Numbered from the stretch's first letter, positions 35,221 through 44,052 are shown. The stretch is 64,000 bases of DNA from Marisediminitalea oceani (GCF_003731635.1 NZ_RCUA01000034.1:1-64000); one strand, 5' to 3'. Made by a program: numbers and translations. Notes: generated by a model from the sequence alone, not told the origin.

Positions 35221-38115
35221 TTGCGCAAACGTTGTTCTCATTGTTGGCTTTTTACTGTTCTGCTGGTGGCTGCCGGGCCGGCAGCACCTGTTTTGGGCGC
35301 TGTTAAGGAATACTCCACAGCGCCGCAATATGACTTTTCCGTAAGGCCACAAACCGCCGATAAATCCCTTATCGAACTGGCCGGTCAGGCCAGAACGACG
35401 TTATTGTTTCCCTTTGAGCTGGCCCAGCAGGTTGTTTTACCTGGGATCCAGGGGCAATACTCCCTCGAAGACGCGTTAAACGTTTTATTAGAAAATTCTC
35501 CTCTTACCATTCACAGGGATAACAAAGGTTACCTGACTATTGTTCCCAGACAGACTGAGCCTTCGGTTAACGAGCTTAGCGAAGAAAGCCCAAAAGTAAC
35601 CATTGATGAAGGGCCAGTCTATGAGCGTATTTCGGTGCTGGGTAACCGGGCATCGGCGCGGGGAGCATACGATTCGGCGGTTCCACTGGATATCATTGCT
35701 ACCGACAATCCTTTTTTTGCCGGCAGTCAGACCATGCTCGACGCCTTAACTCAGGTGATCCCATCATTTAATGTCAGTGCGCAAACCACTAACGATGCAG
35801 CTATGCTGGTGCGACCGGCAAATCTTCGCGGGCTGGCTTCTGATCACACGCTAACGCTCGTAAACGGCAAACGGCGTCACCGTTCTGCCGTAATCACATT
35901 TCTGGGCGGCGGTTTGTCTGATGGTGCCCAGGGGCCGGATATTTCCGTATTGCCGGTAAGTGCTATTGAACAGGCCGAAGTACTGCGCGATGGCGCTGCG
36001 GCACAATATGGTTCCGATGCCATTGCCGGGGTGATGAACTTCAAATTAAAAAGTACGCCGGGGCAGGGCAGTATTACACTCACCGGCGGGCAGTATTCGG
36101 CCGGTGATGGTGAGCAGGTCAGCGTGCATGTAAGTCAGGGGCTGGCCATTGGCCAAAACGGAGCACTGCAGCTTAGCGCAGAGTATCAACAGCAGAAACC
36201 TACCGACCGCAGTGTTCAGCGCGAGGATGCCCAGGCACTGCTGGATGCCGGCAATCAAGCTATCGCAATACCTGCGCAACAGTGGGGCAGTGCGGCCATG
36301 GATCGTGATGTTAAACTGGCGGCGAATTTAGCTGTGCCTGTTTCCCGCCAGCATGAGATATACGCTTTTGCGCTGGGCACCAGCCGGGATATGGAAGGTG
36401 AGTTTTATTTCCGCAATCCTCAGCGTCGGCAGGGCGTATTCGTCACTGGAACGAACCAGCCTAATGAACTGCTAATTGCCGACCTGGACGGCTTAGATGA
36501 GGGCATTGAATGCCCTACCATTCTGTTAACTGGTGGTAATGTGCTGGCCAGTGTTGAGTACCAACAAATTGCCGATGAACAAAGTGCGGTGGGTCGTAAT
36601 TGTTTTGCTTTTAACGAATGGTTTCCAGGCGGGTTTACGCCGCGCTTTGGTGGCCGGGTGAAAGATGGCACTTTTTACGCCGGCAGCCGCGGTGAGTTTG
36701 CAGATGCCTGGCATTACGACGTAAGTGTCGGAGCTGGCTATTCTGGTATTCGCTATTACATTAATAACACCGTTAACCCCTCACTTGGGCCTGATTCGCC
36801 CACCGCATTTCGGCCAGGGGGGGCTGCACAAATAGAACGTAATGCCAGTATCGGGCTACTCAAAAGCCTGCCTACCGGCTTTTATGAACCATTTACCCTG
36901 GCGCTGGGAATGGAATGGCGCAGCGAACGCTACCGACAAATTGCTGGCGAGCAGGCTTCATACGAGGTAGGACGTTTTGCGCAAAATCGCCAGGGCGTGA
37001 GCGCAGGGTTTTCGGTGGGCGCTAATGGCTTTCCCGGCTATCGACCAGAAACATCCGGTGAGTGGCAGCGTGAAACACGGGCTGTTTATGTGGATTTAAC
37101 CATGCCTTTCAGTGATACCTGGTTGACTACTGCGGCGTTCAGGGCGGAAGACTTTTCTGACTTCGGTACCCACGTAGACGGTAAGTTAAGCCTTCGCTGG
37201 CAGGCTACTGAAACCCTGGCGTATCGCTCTTCGGTAAGTACCGGGTTTAAAGCCCCCACGGTCGGGCAGAGTAATATTATTAATATCAGTACTAAATTTG
37301 GTCTTAATGGACTGGAAGATCAGATCACGTTACCGCCCACTAATAGTGTGGCGGTTAAGCTGGGAGCCCGCGAATTGACCCCGGAAGAATCGGTTAATTT
37401 TAGTGTGGGCCTGATGGCCAGTCTGTCGCCTGCTGCGCAACTTACCCTGGATTTCTATCAGATCTATTTAGCGGATCGTATCAGCACAACGTCGGCCATA
37501 GAACTGGATGAACAAACCATCGGGTTATTACTTGAACAGGGGTTTGAAGAGGCTGAAACCTATCGCAGCGCGAAGTTTTTCACCAACGATTTTGATACCC
37601 GCACCCGGGGACTGGATTTGGTGTTTAACTGGCAGTTTGACTTGCAGGGCTGGCAGCATCAGTTATTAGCCACGTTAAACTGGACCGATACCCAGGTGAT
37701 CCGTGTGACCGCTCAGGATTATGAGCAACGGGACGGCACCGTAAATCTGACGACCCAGCGGATCCGCATGCTCGAAGACAATCTGCCAGCTTACCGGGCC
37801 AACATCAGCCTGACGCAATCATTCGGCGCGCACCAGTTAGCCTGGCAAGTTCATTATTTTGGTGCCTTTTATGAAGATCATCTCGACGCTTCCGCCGGCT
37901 ACGATATCGAATCGTCCGGGCGTTTCACCCTGGATGCGCGATGGTCCTATCAACTGGCTGACAGCTGGGAGTTTATGGTAGGGATGAACAATGTGTTTAA
38001 TACCCAGCCCGAACTCAATCCACATCGCTTTGTTGCCGGAGCGAAATATCCGTCAACGAGTCCGGGTGGGTTTGATGGGCGTTATGGGTTTATTACGTTA
38101 AAAGCGGGCTGGTAA
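35221..38115 (+). CDS. TonB-dependent transducer with STN signalling domain
   Basis: 964 residues, TTG start. Signal peptide (to about 27, VLGA), then an STN domain (about 45-110: LIELAGQARTTLLFPFELA and IQGQYSLEDALNVLLENSPL) that contacts FecR. Plug (about 150-270) and barrel ending with Trp (LKAGW) follow. It is a close paralogue of the receptor at 30895: the plug segment around LVNGKRRHRSAVITFLGGG (both) is nearly identical, and the paired cysteines are conserved. It probably senses and imports the same type of ligand; identity unknown. 69 bp after fecR-like gene; no Fur box. Confidence 0.92.
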   Translation: MRKRCSHCWLFTVLLVAAGPAAPVLGAVKEYSTAPQYDFSVRPQTADKSLIELAGQARTTLLFPFELAQQVVLPGIQGQYSLEDALNVLLENSPLTIHRDNKGYLTIVPRQTEPSVNELSEESPKVTIDEGPVYERISVLGNRASARGAYDSAVPLDIIATDNPFFAGSQTMLDALTQVIPSFNVSAQTTNDAAMLVRPANLRGLASDHTLTLVNGKRRHRSAVITFLGGGLSDGAQGPDISVLPVSAIEQAEVLRDGAAAQYGSDAIAGVMNFKLKSTPGQGSITLTGGQYSAGDGEQVSVHVSQGLAIGQNGALQLSAEYQQQKPTDRSVQREDAQALLDAGNQAIAIPAQQWGSAAMDRDVKLAANLAVPVSRQHEIYAFALGTSRDMEGEFYFRNPQRRQGVFVTGTNQPNELLIADLDGLDEGIECPTILLTGGNVLASVEYQQIADEQSAVGRNCFAFNEWFPGGFTPRFGGRVKDGTFYAGSRGEFADAWHYDVSVGAGYSGIRYYINNTVNPSLGPDSPTAFRPGGAAQIERNASIGLLKSLPTGFYEPFTLALGMEWRSERYRQIAGEQASYEVGRFAQNRQGVSAGFSVGANGFPGYRPETSGEWQRETRAVYVDLTMPFSDTWLTTAAFRAEDFSDFGTHVDGKLSLRWQATETLAYRSSVSTGFKAPTVGQSNIINISTKFGLNGLEDQITLPPTNSVAVKLGARELTPEESVNFSVGLMASLSPAAQLTLDFYQIYLADRISTTSAIELDEQTIGLLLEQGFEEAETYRSAKFFTNDFDTRTRGLDLVFNWQFDLQGWQHQLLATLNWTDTQVIRVTAQDYEQRDGTVNLTTQRIRMLEDNLPAYRANISLTQSFGAHQLAWQVHYFGAFYEDHLDASAGYDIESSGRFTLDARWSYQLADSWEFMVGMNNVFNTQPELNPHRFVAGAKYPSTSPGGFDGRYGFITLKAGW

Positions 38116-38132
38116 AACAGGGGGATATAAAA

Positions 38133-38154
38133 AAGGACGTTAGCCAACGTCCTT
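38133..38154. terminator. Bidirectional terminator between receptor and bfd genes
   Basis: AAGGACGTT/AACGTCCTT stem around AGCC, flanked by an A-run and T's. The bfd stop codon lies inside it. Confidence 0.65.
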
Positions 38155-38334
38155 AAATAAACTTTCGTTAATGATGGTCGAGTCGATGACCTGTTGGGCC
38201 ATTTGTATGCATTTGCCGCACTGCGAGCCCAATTGAAGCTGCTCACGCAGATCGCGTATATTGCCAACGCCACTGTCGGTTACCGCTTTGCGTATCGCGG
38301 TATCTGTTACACCGTAACACATGCAGACATACAT
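38140..38334 (-). CDS. bfd: Bacterioferritin-associated ferredoxin
   Basis: 64 residues with the BFD-type [2Fe-2S] cysteine pattern C4, C6, C39, C42 (C-x-C ... C-x-x-C), the same size as E. coli Bfd. Bfd reduces bacterioferritin to release stored iron under iron limitation. The Fur-like box just upstream fits that role. No bfr gene is in this window. Confidence 0.93.
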   Translation of the reverse strand: MYVCMCYGVTDTAIRKAVTDSGVGNIRDLREQLQLGSQCGKCIQMAQQVIDSTIINESLFKDVG

Positions 38335-38360
38335 AAAAGATAAACTCCAATACCAATATG

Positions 38361-38383
38361 CAAATGATAATAATTGTTATTTG
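38361..38383. promoter_or_regulatory. Fur-box-like operator of bfd
   Basis: Imperfect palindrome CAAATGATAAT-A-ATTGTTATTTG (9 of 11 pairs). The core TGATAATAATTGTTA matches the Fur 7-1-7 consensus at 12 of 14 positions. Centred about 40 bp before the bfd ATG. Confidence 0.65.
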
Positions 38384-38537
38384 AGGTTTTTGCAAATATT
38401 TTGTGCAGAATTATGACGATTTGGTCACATATCCGGGAAATAGCAGGTCATCTGGTCTGATGAGTTTAAAAAAGTCTGTAACGTCAATTGTATTTTCATT
38501 TATTGCACTCACTATATCAGGCAGCAGCAGATACTGA

Positions 38538-38553
38538 TGTGATATAGATCACA
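38538..38553. promoter_or_regulatory. CRP-type site upstream of peroxiredoxin gene
   Basis: TGTGA-TATAGA-TCACA, a perfect CRP half-site palindrome with 6-bp spacing. Centred about 46 bp before the ATG, so it would overlap the promoter; activation versus repression cannot be told. Confidence 0.6.
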
Positions 38554-38590
38554 ACTACTGCCATTCACATAATGAAAATGGAGAATAGAT

Positions 38591-39196
38591 ATGAGCGTAC
38601 TTGTTGGACGTCCAGCCCCGGATTTTACTGCAGCAGCCGTGTTAGGCAGTGGTGAAATTGTTGACAGCTTTACCCTGAGCGAAGCCATTAAAGGCAAAAA
38701 AGCAGTTGTCTTTTTCTATCCACTGGACTTTACCTTTGTATGTCCGTCAGAACTGATTGCTTTTGATAAGCGTTACGAAGAATTCACTAAGCGTGGCGTT
38801 GAGGTTATCGGTGTATCAATCGATTCTCAGTTCTCGCACAACGCATGGCGTAACACCCCTGTAAACGAAGGCGGAATCGGCCCGGTTAGATACACGCTGG
38901 TTGCCGACACCAAGCACGAAATTTGTCAGGCATATGACGTGGAGCATCCGGAAGCAGGTGTTGCATTCCGCGGTTCTTTCCTGATCGACAAAGAAGGTCA
39001 GGTGCGCCATCAGGTAGTTAACGATCTGCCTTTAGGTCGTAACATCGACGAAATGTTACGTATGGTTGATGCCCTGGACTTCCACGAAGAGCACGGTGAA
39101 GTGTGCCCGGCTGGCTGGACTGAAGGTAAAGCGGGTATGGACGCAAGCCCTGCCGGTGTTGCAAAGTATCTGTCTGAGAAATCAGAAGAACTTTAA
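38591..39196 (+). CDS. Typical 2-Cys peroxiredoxin (AhpC/TSA family)
   Basis: 201 residues. Peroxidatic Cys51 is in DFTFVCPSEL and the resolving Cys172 in GEVCPAGW, the arrangement of typical 2-Cys (Prx1/AhpC) enzymes that reduce H2O2 and alkyl hydroperoxides. It resembles the marine gammaproteobacterial thioredoxin-dependent form rather than E. coli AhpC, and no ahpF is adjacent. ATG 38591 has GGAGA just upstream. Own terminator. Confidence 0.95.
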   Translation: MSVLVGRPAPDFTAAAVLGSGEIVDSFTLSEAIKGKKAVVFFYPLDFTFVCPSELIAFDKRYEEFTKRGVEVIGVSIDSQFSHNAWRNTPVNEGGIGPVRYTLVADTKHEICQAYDVEHPEAGVAFRGSFLIDKEGQVRHQVVNDLPLGRNIDEMLRMVDALDFHEEHGEVCPAGWTEGKAGMDASPAGVAKYLSEKSEEL

Positions 39197-39212
39197 TCAA
39201 GAATTAGTTAAT

Positions 39213-39243
39213 GAAAAGAGGCACTCCGGTGCCTCTTTTTTTT
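39213..39243 (+). terminator. Peroxiredoxin terminator
   Basis: AAAAGAGGCAC/GTGCCTCTTTT stem around TCCG, then a long T-run. Confidence 0.92.
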
Positions 39244-39300
39244 GCTTTAATTTTATCGGCCAGGCAAGCCCCGACTTGGTTATAGCGTTAATTGTTAAAC

Positions 39301-39942
39301 TTAGTTTTCGTCAGGTACGGGCAATGGCCAGCCGCCCAGACTGGCGTAGCGATTAACGATATAGCAGAATAATTCGGCGGTTCTTTCGGCATCGTAGAGG
39401 GCAGAATGAGCTTCGTTCTGATCGAAGCTGATGCCGGCGGCCTGGCAGGCTTTCACCAGTACCGTTTGTCCTAAAGCAAGCCCGGCAAGTGTGGTGGTAT
39501 CAAATGAAACAAACGGATGGAATGGCGTACGTTTAATATTACACCGCTCAATCGCCGCATTCACAAACCCCTGATCGAACGTGGCATTATGCGCCACGAT
39601 TACGCTGCGCTGGCAGTCCGCGGCTTTTTGCAGCTTGCGAACATGTTTGCATAATCCTTTCATCGCTTCATCTTCACTAATTGCGCCACGTAACGCGCAG
39701 TCCGGATCGATACCATTAAAATCGAGTGCGGCCTGTTCCAGGTTTGCCCCCTCAAACGGCGTAATGTGCGCATGAAAGGTTTCGGCCGGCGCCAGCATAC
39801 CATCGCTGTCCATGCTCAGAGTCACGGCTGCAATTTCTAACAAGGCATCGGTGGCGGCATTAAAGCCCGCAGTCTCGACATCAATAATGACCGGAAAGTA
39901 GCCTCTGAAGCGTTGTGACAAGGGGGGAATTGTTTGTGACAT
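39301..39942 (-). CDS. rnt: Ribonuclease T
   Basis: 213 residues. DEDDh 3'-5' exonuclease that trims tRNA 3' ends (the CCA-adjacent end turnover) and matures 5S and 23S rRNA. Exo[10 protein letters not shown] (about 17-25), Exo[15 protein letters not shown] and Exo[11 protein letters not shown] carry the four acidic residues and the catalytic His. Divergent from motY, the same neighbourhood as in Vibrio, which supports both calls. Confidence 0.95.
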   Translation of the reverse strand: MSQTIPPLSQRFRGYFPVIIDVETAGFNAATDALLEIAAVTLSMDSDGMLAPAETFHAHITPFEGANLEQAALDFNGIDPDCALRGAISEDEAMKGLCKHVRKLQKAADCQRSVIVAHNATFDQGFVNAAIERCNIKRTPFHPFVSFDTTTLAGLALGQTVLVKACQAAGISFDQNEAHSALYDAERTAELFCYIVNRYASLGGWPLPVPDEN

Positions 39943-40076
39943 ATCACTCTAAATCTGGTGGTTAAATAGTAAACCTGACGGTAATGGTGAATGGACCCGG
40001 TGTTCGGTTAAGCAAACTTCAGTTCTCATCAGGGGGAGAATTATGTCAATATTAGCGCTGACTATCTACCCGGTCC

Positions 40077-40103
40077 TAAACTTTTATTGTTCGTTGACGA
40101 TAA
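40077..40103 (+). promoter_or_regulatory. Sigma-28 (FliA)-type promoter of motY
   Basis: TAAA (40077-40080), 15-bp spacer, GACGATAA (40096-40103), matching the consensus TAAA-N15-GCCGATAA at all but one position. About 45 bp before the motY ATG, in the right direction for a late flagellar gene. Confidence 0.75.
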
Positions 40104-40148
40104 GATAGAGACGAAGGTTAACAGGTTTATCGATTGCTGAGGCTATAC

Positions 40149-41030
40149 ATGTTGAAATCGGTTTCGCTTATTTCATTTTCCATTGGATTGTTAGGGATGG
40201 CTGCTGCGCCTGTGCAGGCATCGCTGCGTCAGTACCATTCAACGGTAGAAAGCTCACAGTGGCAACTCAGCGAGCAAACCCGGCTCAGCTGTACTCTCAG
40301 TCATGCATTACCCGGTTACGGTGAAGCCCAGTTTACCAGTGAGGCGTCCAAGCAGCTCAACATGGAGTTTGTGCTGGATATGAATCTGCTGCCTAAGAAG
40401 TTTGGCACGGCGGCGGTTTATGCGGTCCCCCCGAAGTGGATGCCCGGCGTCAGGGCCCGGCAAATTGCTGATATGACATTGCGCACCCAGTACGATGGTG
40501 ACTTGCCCGAAGATACCGCCTGGACCATGCTCAGCGAGCTGGAAAAAGGGTTCTGGCCAATCATTTATTATCAGGATTGGTACAACCCGAATGACAAAGT
40601 TGCTGTAGGGCTGAATGCCAGTAACTTTGCGCCGGTATATCAGGAGTTTGTCAGCTGCGTAGCTAACTTACTGCCATACAGCTTTGATGACATCAGCTAC
40701 ACAGTGCTGAGCTATGAGAAAAACTCTACCGAGTTATCTAAATACTCCAAACGACGCCTGCAAATGATTGGTGACTATTTGCGTGAAGATAACGAGCTGG
40801 AACTGGTACTGCTTGATGGCTATACCGATAGCTACGGCGGTTCCTGGAATAACCAGCAACTATCGGTAAAACGCGCCAACGAAGTAAAAAATTTCCTTAC
40901 CGACTTAGGTGTAGGTGAGGATCGCATTGCAATCACCGGGCACGGTGAGAAACGTCATATTGCGCCCAATACCACCAGTCAGTCGCGGGCAACAAACCGT
41001 AGGGTAGTGGTCAGGATGGCGAAATCCTGA
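40149..41030 (+). CDS. motY: MotY, T-ring protein of the sodium-driven polar flagellar motor
   Basis: 293 residues, the length of Vibrio MotY. Signal peptide ends PVQA-SLRQY (about 25). The N-terminal domain (about 26-150) attaches to the basal body; the C-terminal OmpA-like domain (about 180-290, LDGYTDSYGG, NQQLSVKRANEV, GHGEK, RATNRRVVV) binds peptidoglycan. MotY with MotX forms the T-ring that fixes PomAB stators. ATG 40149 has GAGG at 7-bp spacing; an upstream TTG (40134) is less likely. A sigma-28-like promoter lies upstream and rnt is divergent. No other flagellar genes are in the window. Confidence 0.88.
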   Translation: MLKSVSLISFSIGLLGMAAAPVQASLRQYHSTVESSQWQLSEQTRLSCTLSHALPGYGEAQFTSEASKQLNMEFVLDMNLLPKKFGTAAVYAVPPKWMPGVRARQIADMTLRTQYDGDLPEDTAWTMLSELEKGFWPIIYYQDWYNPNDKVAVGLNASNFAPVYQEFVSCVANLLPYSFDDISYTVLSYEKNSTELSKYSKRRLQMIGDYLREDNELELVLLDGYTDSYGGSWNNQQLSVKRANEVKNFLTDLGVGEDRIAITGHGEKRHIAPNTTSQSRATNRRVVVRMAKS

Positions 41031-41043
41031 ATCAGATGAAGCA

Positions 41044-41077
41044 TAAAAAAGCCGCGATAACTTTCGCGGCTTTTTTA
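41044..41077. terminator. Bidirectional terminator between motY and glpQ
   Basis: AAAAAAGCCGCGA/TTCGCGGCTTTTTT stem, with A-run and T-run on both sides. Confidence 0.9.
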
Positions 41078-41089
41078 TAGGGTTGGTGG

Positions 41090-42091
41090 TTACTGGCTTT
41101 GAAGAAAGCGTTTCACCGGCGGCACCTGATCGGTAAAGACGCCGTCAAACTGCCATTTTTTTACCATCAGCATCAGCAGCTGTGAGGCAGAAATACCCGG
41201 TGGCAGGGCATCAGTTCGGAAGGTATAGGGATGTATTAGCAGACCAGCCTGTTGAGCCGCCTGTACCCAGGTGGTGAGTTCGGTGGTGGGCTGATTTTGC
41301 TCGTAACGGGTAACGTGACCGAGCCACGGGCCTATCCCCTGAACGTACCGGCTAACCTCCTGCATACCGGCTTCCGTTTTCAGTGCATCGTAGTCGGTTG
41401 GCGTTTCCTGCCAGCTGTTTTCTGCAATGAGTTGGATAAGCTTAACCTTTGCGCCAAGCGTTCGACGAAGCCGCTTGATTTCTTCAAAGTCAAAACACTG
41501 AATATAAATATTGGCACTGGCATCATCGAGATGATGTTCGCGCAATACCTCAAGCACCGCTTTACTGATATCCACGCCCTGTTCCCGATGCCAGGCAGGG
41601 GATTTGATTTCAGCATACAAACCCACGGAACCACCGGTAGTCGCATTAAGAGAAAGGATAGTGCTGATATGTTCCTCAAATGTTGCAACAGTAAACTGAC
41701 CATTGCCCTGATATCGATTTGGATAGACCTGCTTGCCCTTTGCATCGGTGCGTTCGTGGACGTTTAATAACCTGAGTTCTGCCAGGGTAAAGTCCAGCGC
41801 ATAATAACGGCCGTCCTCGCGGTGCCGGTTGGGGAATACCGTTTCTACATTGGTGACCGTTTCCAGGTGAATATCATGTAACACTACCAGATGACCATCG
41901 CTGGTCATCACCAGATCCTGCTCAATGTAGTCTGGTTGCTGGGCGTAGGCCATAGCCGTGGACGCCAGCGTATGCTCCGGCAGGTAACCCGACGCGCCGC
42001 GATGAGCAATAATATCGAACGCCATGGATTGAAATGACACCAGAGCGGTCAATGACAGGATACGCAGTGTTTTTAAAGAGAGTTTTAACAC
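41090..42091 (-). CDS. glpQ: Periplasmic glycerophosphodiester phosphodiesterase
   Basis: 333 residues. Signal peptide ends QSMA-FD (about 24). TIM-barrel GDPD domain: IIAHRGASGYLPEHT (active-site His, Arg), EQDLVMTSDGHLVVLHD (metal ligands, second His), and an EIKS segment near 165. It hydrolyses glycerophosphodiesters to glycerol-3-phosphate and alcohol. Long inserts compared with cytoplasmic UgpQ fit the GlpQ type. 6 bp after gloA on the same strand, so co-transcribed, although the functions are unrelated. Confidence 0.95.
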   Translation of the reverse strand: MLKLSLKTLRILSLTALVSFQSMAFDIIAHRGASGYLPEHTLASTAMAYAQQPDYIEQDLVMTSDGHLVVLHDIHLETVTNVETVFPNRHREDGRYYALDFTLAELRLLNVHERTDAKGKQVYPNRYQGNGQFTVATFEEHISTILSLNATTGGSVGLYAEIKSPAWHREQGVDISKAVLEVLREHHLDDASANIYIQCFDFEEIKRLRRTLGAKVKLIQLIAENSWQETPTDYDALKTEAGMQEVSRYVQGIGPWLGHVTRYEQNQPTTELTTWVQAAQQAGLLIHPYTFRTDALPPGISASQLLMLMVKKWQFDGVFTDQVPPVKRFLQSQ

Positions 42092-42097
42092 AAAAGG

Positions 42098-42481
42098 TTA
42101 CTCAGGTTGGATTAATTCAATGGCATAACCGTCCGGATCGCGAACAAAGGCAATCACGGTTTTACCGCCTTTTACCGGCCCCGGTTTGCGATAAACATCT
42201 GCACCTTTTGTTTCCAGCTGTTCGCAAAAGGCATAGATATCCTCAACGGCGAAGGCAACGTGACCATAGGCATTGCCAGGGTCATACTCGTTATCTCCCC
42301 AGTTGTAGGTTAATTCCAGGACCGCTTGCTCAGACTCATCGGCATAACCTACAAATGCCAGGGTGTATTCGTATTCAGTATTCTCGCTTTTACGCAGTAA
42401 CTTCATGCCCATGGTATCCACGTAGAACGCCAGGGAATCATCCAGGTCTTTGACCCGTAACATGGTGTGTAACATTCGCAT
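42098..42481 (-). CDS. gloA: Lactoylglutathione lyase (glyoxalase I)
   Basis: 127 residues; converts the methylglyoxal-glutathione hemithioacetal to S-lactoylglutathione. The four Ni ligands of E. coli GloA are conserved at H5, E56, H74 and E122 with the same numbering. Cytoplasmic homodimer. Depends on glutathione made by GshA. Followed by glpQ. Confidence 0.97.
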   Translation of the reverse strand: MRMLHTMLRVKDLDDSLAFYVDTMGMKLLRKSENTEYEYTLAFVGYADESEQAVLELTYNWGDNEYDPGNAYGHVAFAVEDIYAFCEQLETKGADVYRKPGPVKGGKTVIAFVRDPDGYAIELIQPE

Positions 42482-42561
42482 AAAAAGCTCCTTAATCAGA
42501 TATTATGATTCAGCTGTTTTTCAACCGTATGACAGTGACAGCGTTTATTGTGGCACTGTAA

Positions 42562-42582
42562 TTAATCTGCAAAGCAGATTAA
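42562..42582. repeat. Perfect 9-bp hairpin in gloA-sigma intergenic gap
   Basis: TTAATCTGC/GCAGATTAA arms with an AAA loop in the 249-bp divergent gap. Too AT-rich for an obvious terminator and without a T-tract. A candidate operator for one of the divergent genes. A TATATAAAAT (-10-like, about 42697) lies closer to the plus-strand unit. Confidence 0.4.
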
Positions 42583-42730
42583 AGTAAATTGTGACCAGCA
42601 GCTTAAATAGCTGGTTTGAACGTCGCGCCAGGGCGTTGAAAGGAATTGTGATTTTTTTTCGCAGTAGTGTCACACTTTGGTGATTGGCAGTTTCCTTATA
42701 TAAAATGGATGCTTAAAGGAAGCCAGTACA

Positions 42731-42892
42731 ATGAAGAATAAACTAACCAGGTTGTGCAGTAAGACTCGAAATCCCACTTTAGGAGTCATTGTTGCCATTA
42801 TAGTTGCGGTATGGGTGGCAAACGCAGAAGCACATGTTTTAAGTGCAGTGTGTCAGGGAGAGACCACCTCTCAGCAAGGAGCAACAGAATGA
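42731..42892 (+). CDS. Small single-helix membrane protein (53 aa) overlapping sigma gene
   Basis: ATG 42731, with AAAGGA upstream, encodes 53 residues: a basic N-terminus (MKNKLTRLCSKTRNP), one hydrophobic helix (LGVIVAIIVAVWVA, about 17-30) and a polar tail with one Cys. Its TGA (42890-42892) overlaps the sigma-factor ATG (42889-42891) as ATGA, the hallmark of translational coupling. Not recognised from any family. The basic-in, TM, polar-out layout suggests an inner-membrane peptide that may interact with the membrane tail of the sigma protein (inference). Confidence 0.6.
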   Translation: MKNKLTRLCSKTRNPTLGVIVAIIVAVWVANAEAHVLSAVCQGETTSQQGATE

Positions 42893-44007
42893 GTGCACAA
42901 AGCGTGATTTCAAGTGACGATGTGATTGCCGCACAGCAGGGCGATGAGTCCGCATTCAACCGGCTGGTGGCGGCCAGTCGTAATACCATAGCCAGCATCG
43001 CGCTGGCGATAACCCGCGATCTTGATGCCAGTGAGGAAATTACCCAGCAGGTGTTTATCAGTTGCTGGCAAAAGCTGCACACGCTTAAAAATGCGGCCAG
43101 CTTTTTACCCTGGGTACGTCAGTCGGCGCGCTATGCGGCCTATAACTACCTGCGCGATAATCGTCTGGCAGACCGTGTGGGCGGTGAGGAGGCTGATGCC
43201 TTATTCGCCGCCTATTGTGATGACGAATTGCCGCCAGAGACCCGCCTGAGCCGCGAACAAACAGGATTGCTCCTTAAGCAAGTGGTGGATGAACTGCCTG
43301 AAGAAAGCCGGGAAATGGTGTTGCTGTATTATCGGGAAGATCAGTCTGCCAGTCAGGTTGCAGAGTTACTTTCTGTTTCGCCGGAGCTGGTTCGCCAGCG
43401 CCTAAGCCGGGCGCGCAAAGCATTAAAAGCCAGTTTGCTGGAACGCTATGGCCAGCTTATTTTAACCACTGCACCCACGTTAACTATTACTTCCATATTA
43501 CTGGCCGGAGTCAGTGTCAGCGCGCCTGCCCAGGCTTCTGGTGGCACGGTATTAGCGAAATCAGGCGGTGCTGGTGTGCTGAAAATTCTGCTAAGCGGCG
43601 CATTCTTTGCTGCTTTACTGGGTGCTTTGAGTGTGTTCTGGAGTACCCGGCTACCGCTTAAGAATATGACCATGGAAAGTCAGAAAGTACGCCTTAAACA
43701 GCTGCGCAAAATCACCATCATCTGGGTACTGGCCACTGGCGTATTGCTGGCTGCTGCTTATGAGTTAACTACCGGTTGGGTAATGCCAGTACTGGCTTAT
43801 ACTTTATTTGCCGGAGGGTTAAGCGTACAGGTTAAGAAAATGCAGCGGGTGATAATGTATGACCTGTTCGATAGTAAAACCTTATCGGCTGATTCAGAGC
43901 GCCAGGCCTTCTGGCAACGGTGTTGGGGTAACATTGGCCTGTACGGCGCGCTGCTGGTTGGTTTTGCCAGTATGATTATCGGGCTGATAGGCAGCGGCCG
44001 ATTGTAA
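42889..44007 (+). CDS. ECF-type sigma factor with C-terminal membrane domain
   Basis: 372 residues from ATG 42889 (overlap with the small gene; GGAG upstream). The N-terminal ~185 residues are a sigma-70 protein: region 2 AITRDLDASEEITQQVFISCWQKL and WVRQSARYAAYNYLRD, and region 4 LPEESREMVLLYYRE with QVAELLSVSPELVRQRLSRARKAL. The rest has about five hydrophobic segments (including LLSGAFFAALLGALSVFW, IIWVLATGVLLAAAYEL, YGALLVGFASMIIGLIG). Such fused ECF sigma factors are presumed held at the membrane and released or controlled there. No anti-sigma gene adjoins, so the tail may do that job. Confidence 0.82.
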   Translation: MSAQSVISSDDVIAAQQGDESAFNRLVAASRNTIASIALAITRDLDASEEITQQVFISCWQKLHTLKNAASFLPWVRQSARYAAYNYLRDNRLADRVGGEEADALFAAYCDDELPPETRLSREQTGLLLKQVVDELPEESREMVLLYYREDQSASQVAELLSVSPELVRQRLSRARKALKASLLERYGQLILTTAPTLTITSILLAGVSVSAPAQASGGTVLAKSGGAGVLKILLSGAFFAALLGALSVFWSTRLPLKNMTMESQKVRLKQLRKITIIWVLATGVLLAAAYELTTGWVMPVLAYTLFAGGLSVQVKKMQRVIMYDLFDSKTLSADSERQAFWQRCWGNIGLYGALLVGFASMIIGLIGSGRL

Positions 44008-44052
44008 TGAAAAAAGGCCGGCAGCAGCCGACGTGGCGGTGCAAGCAGGCAT

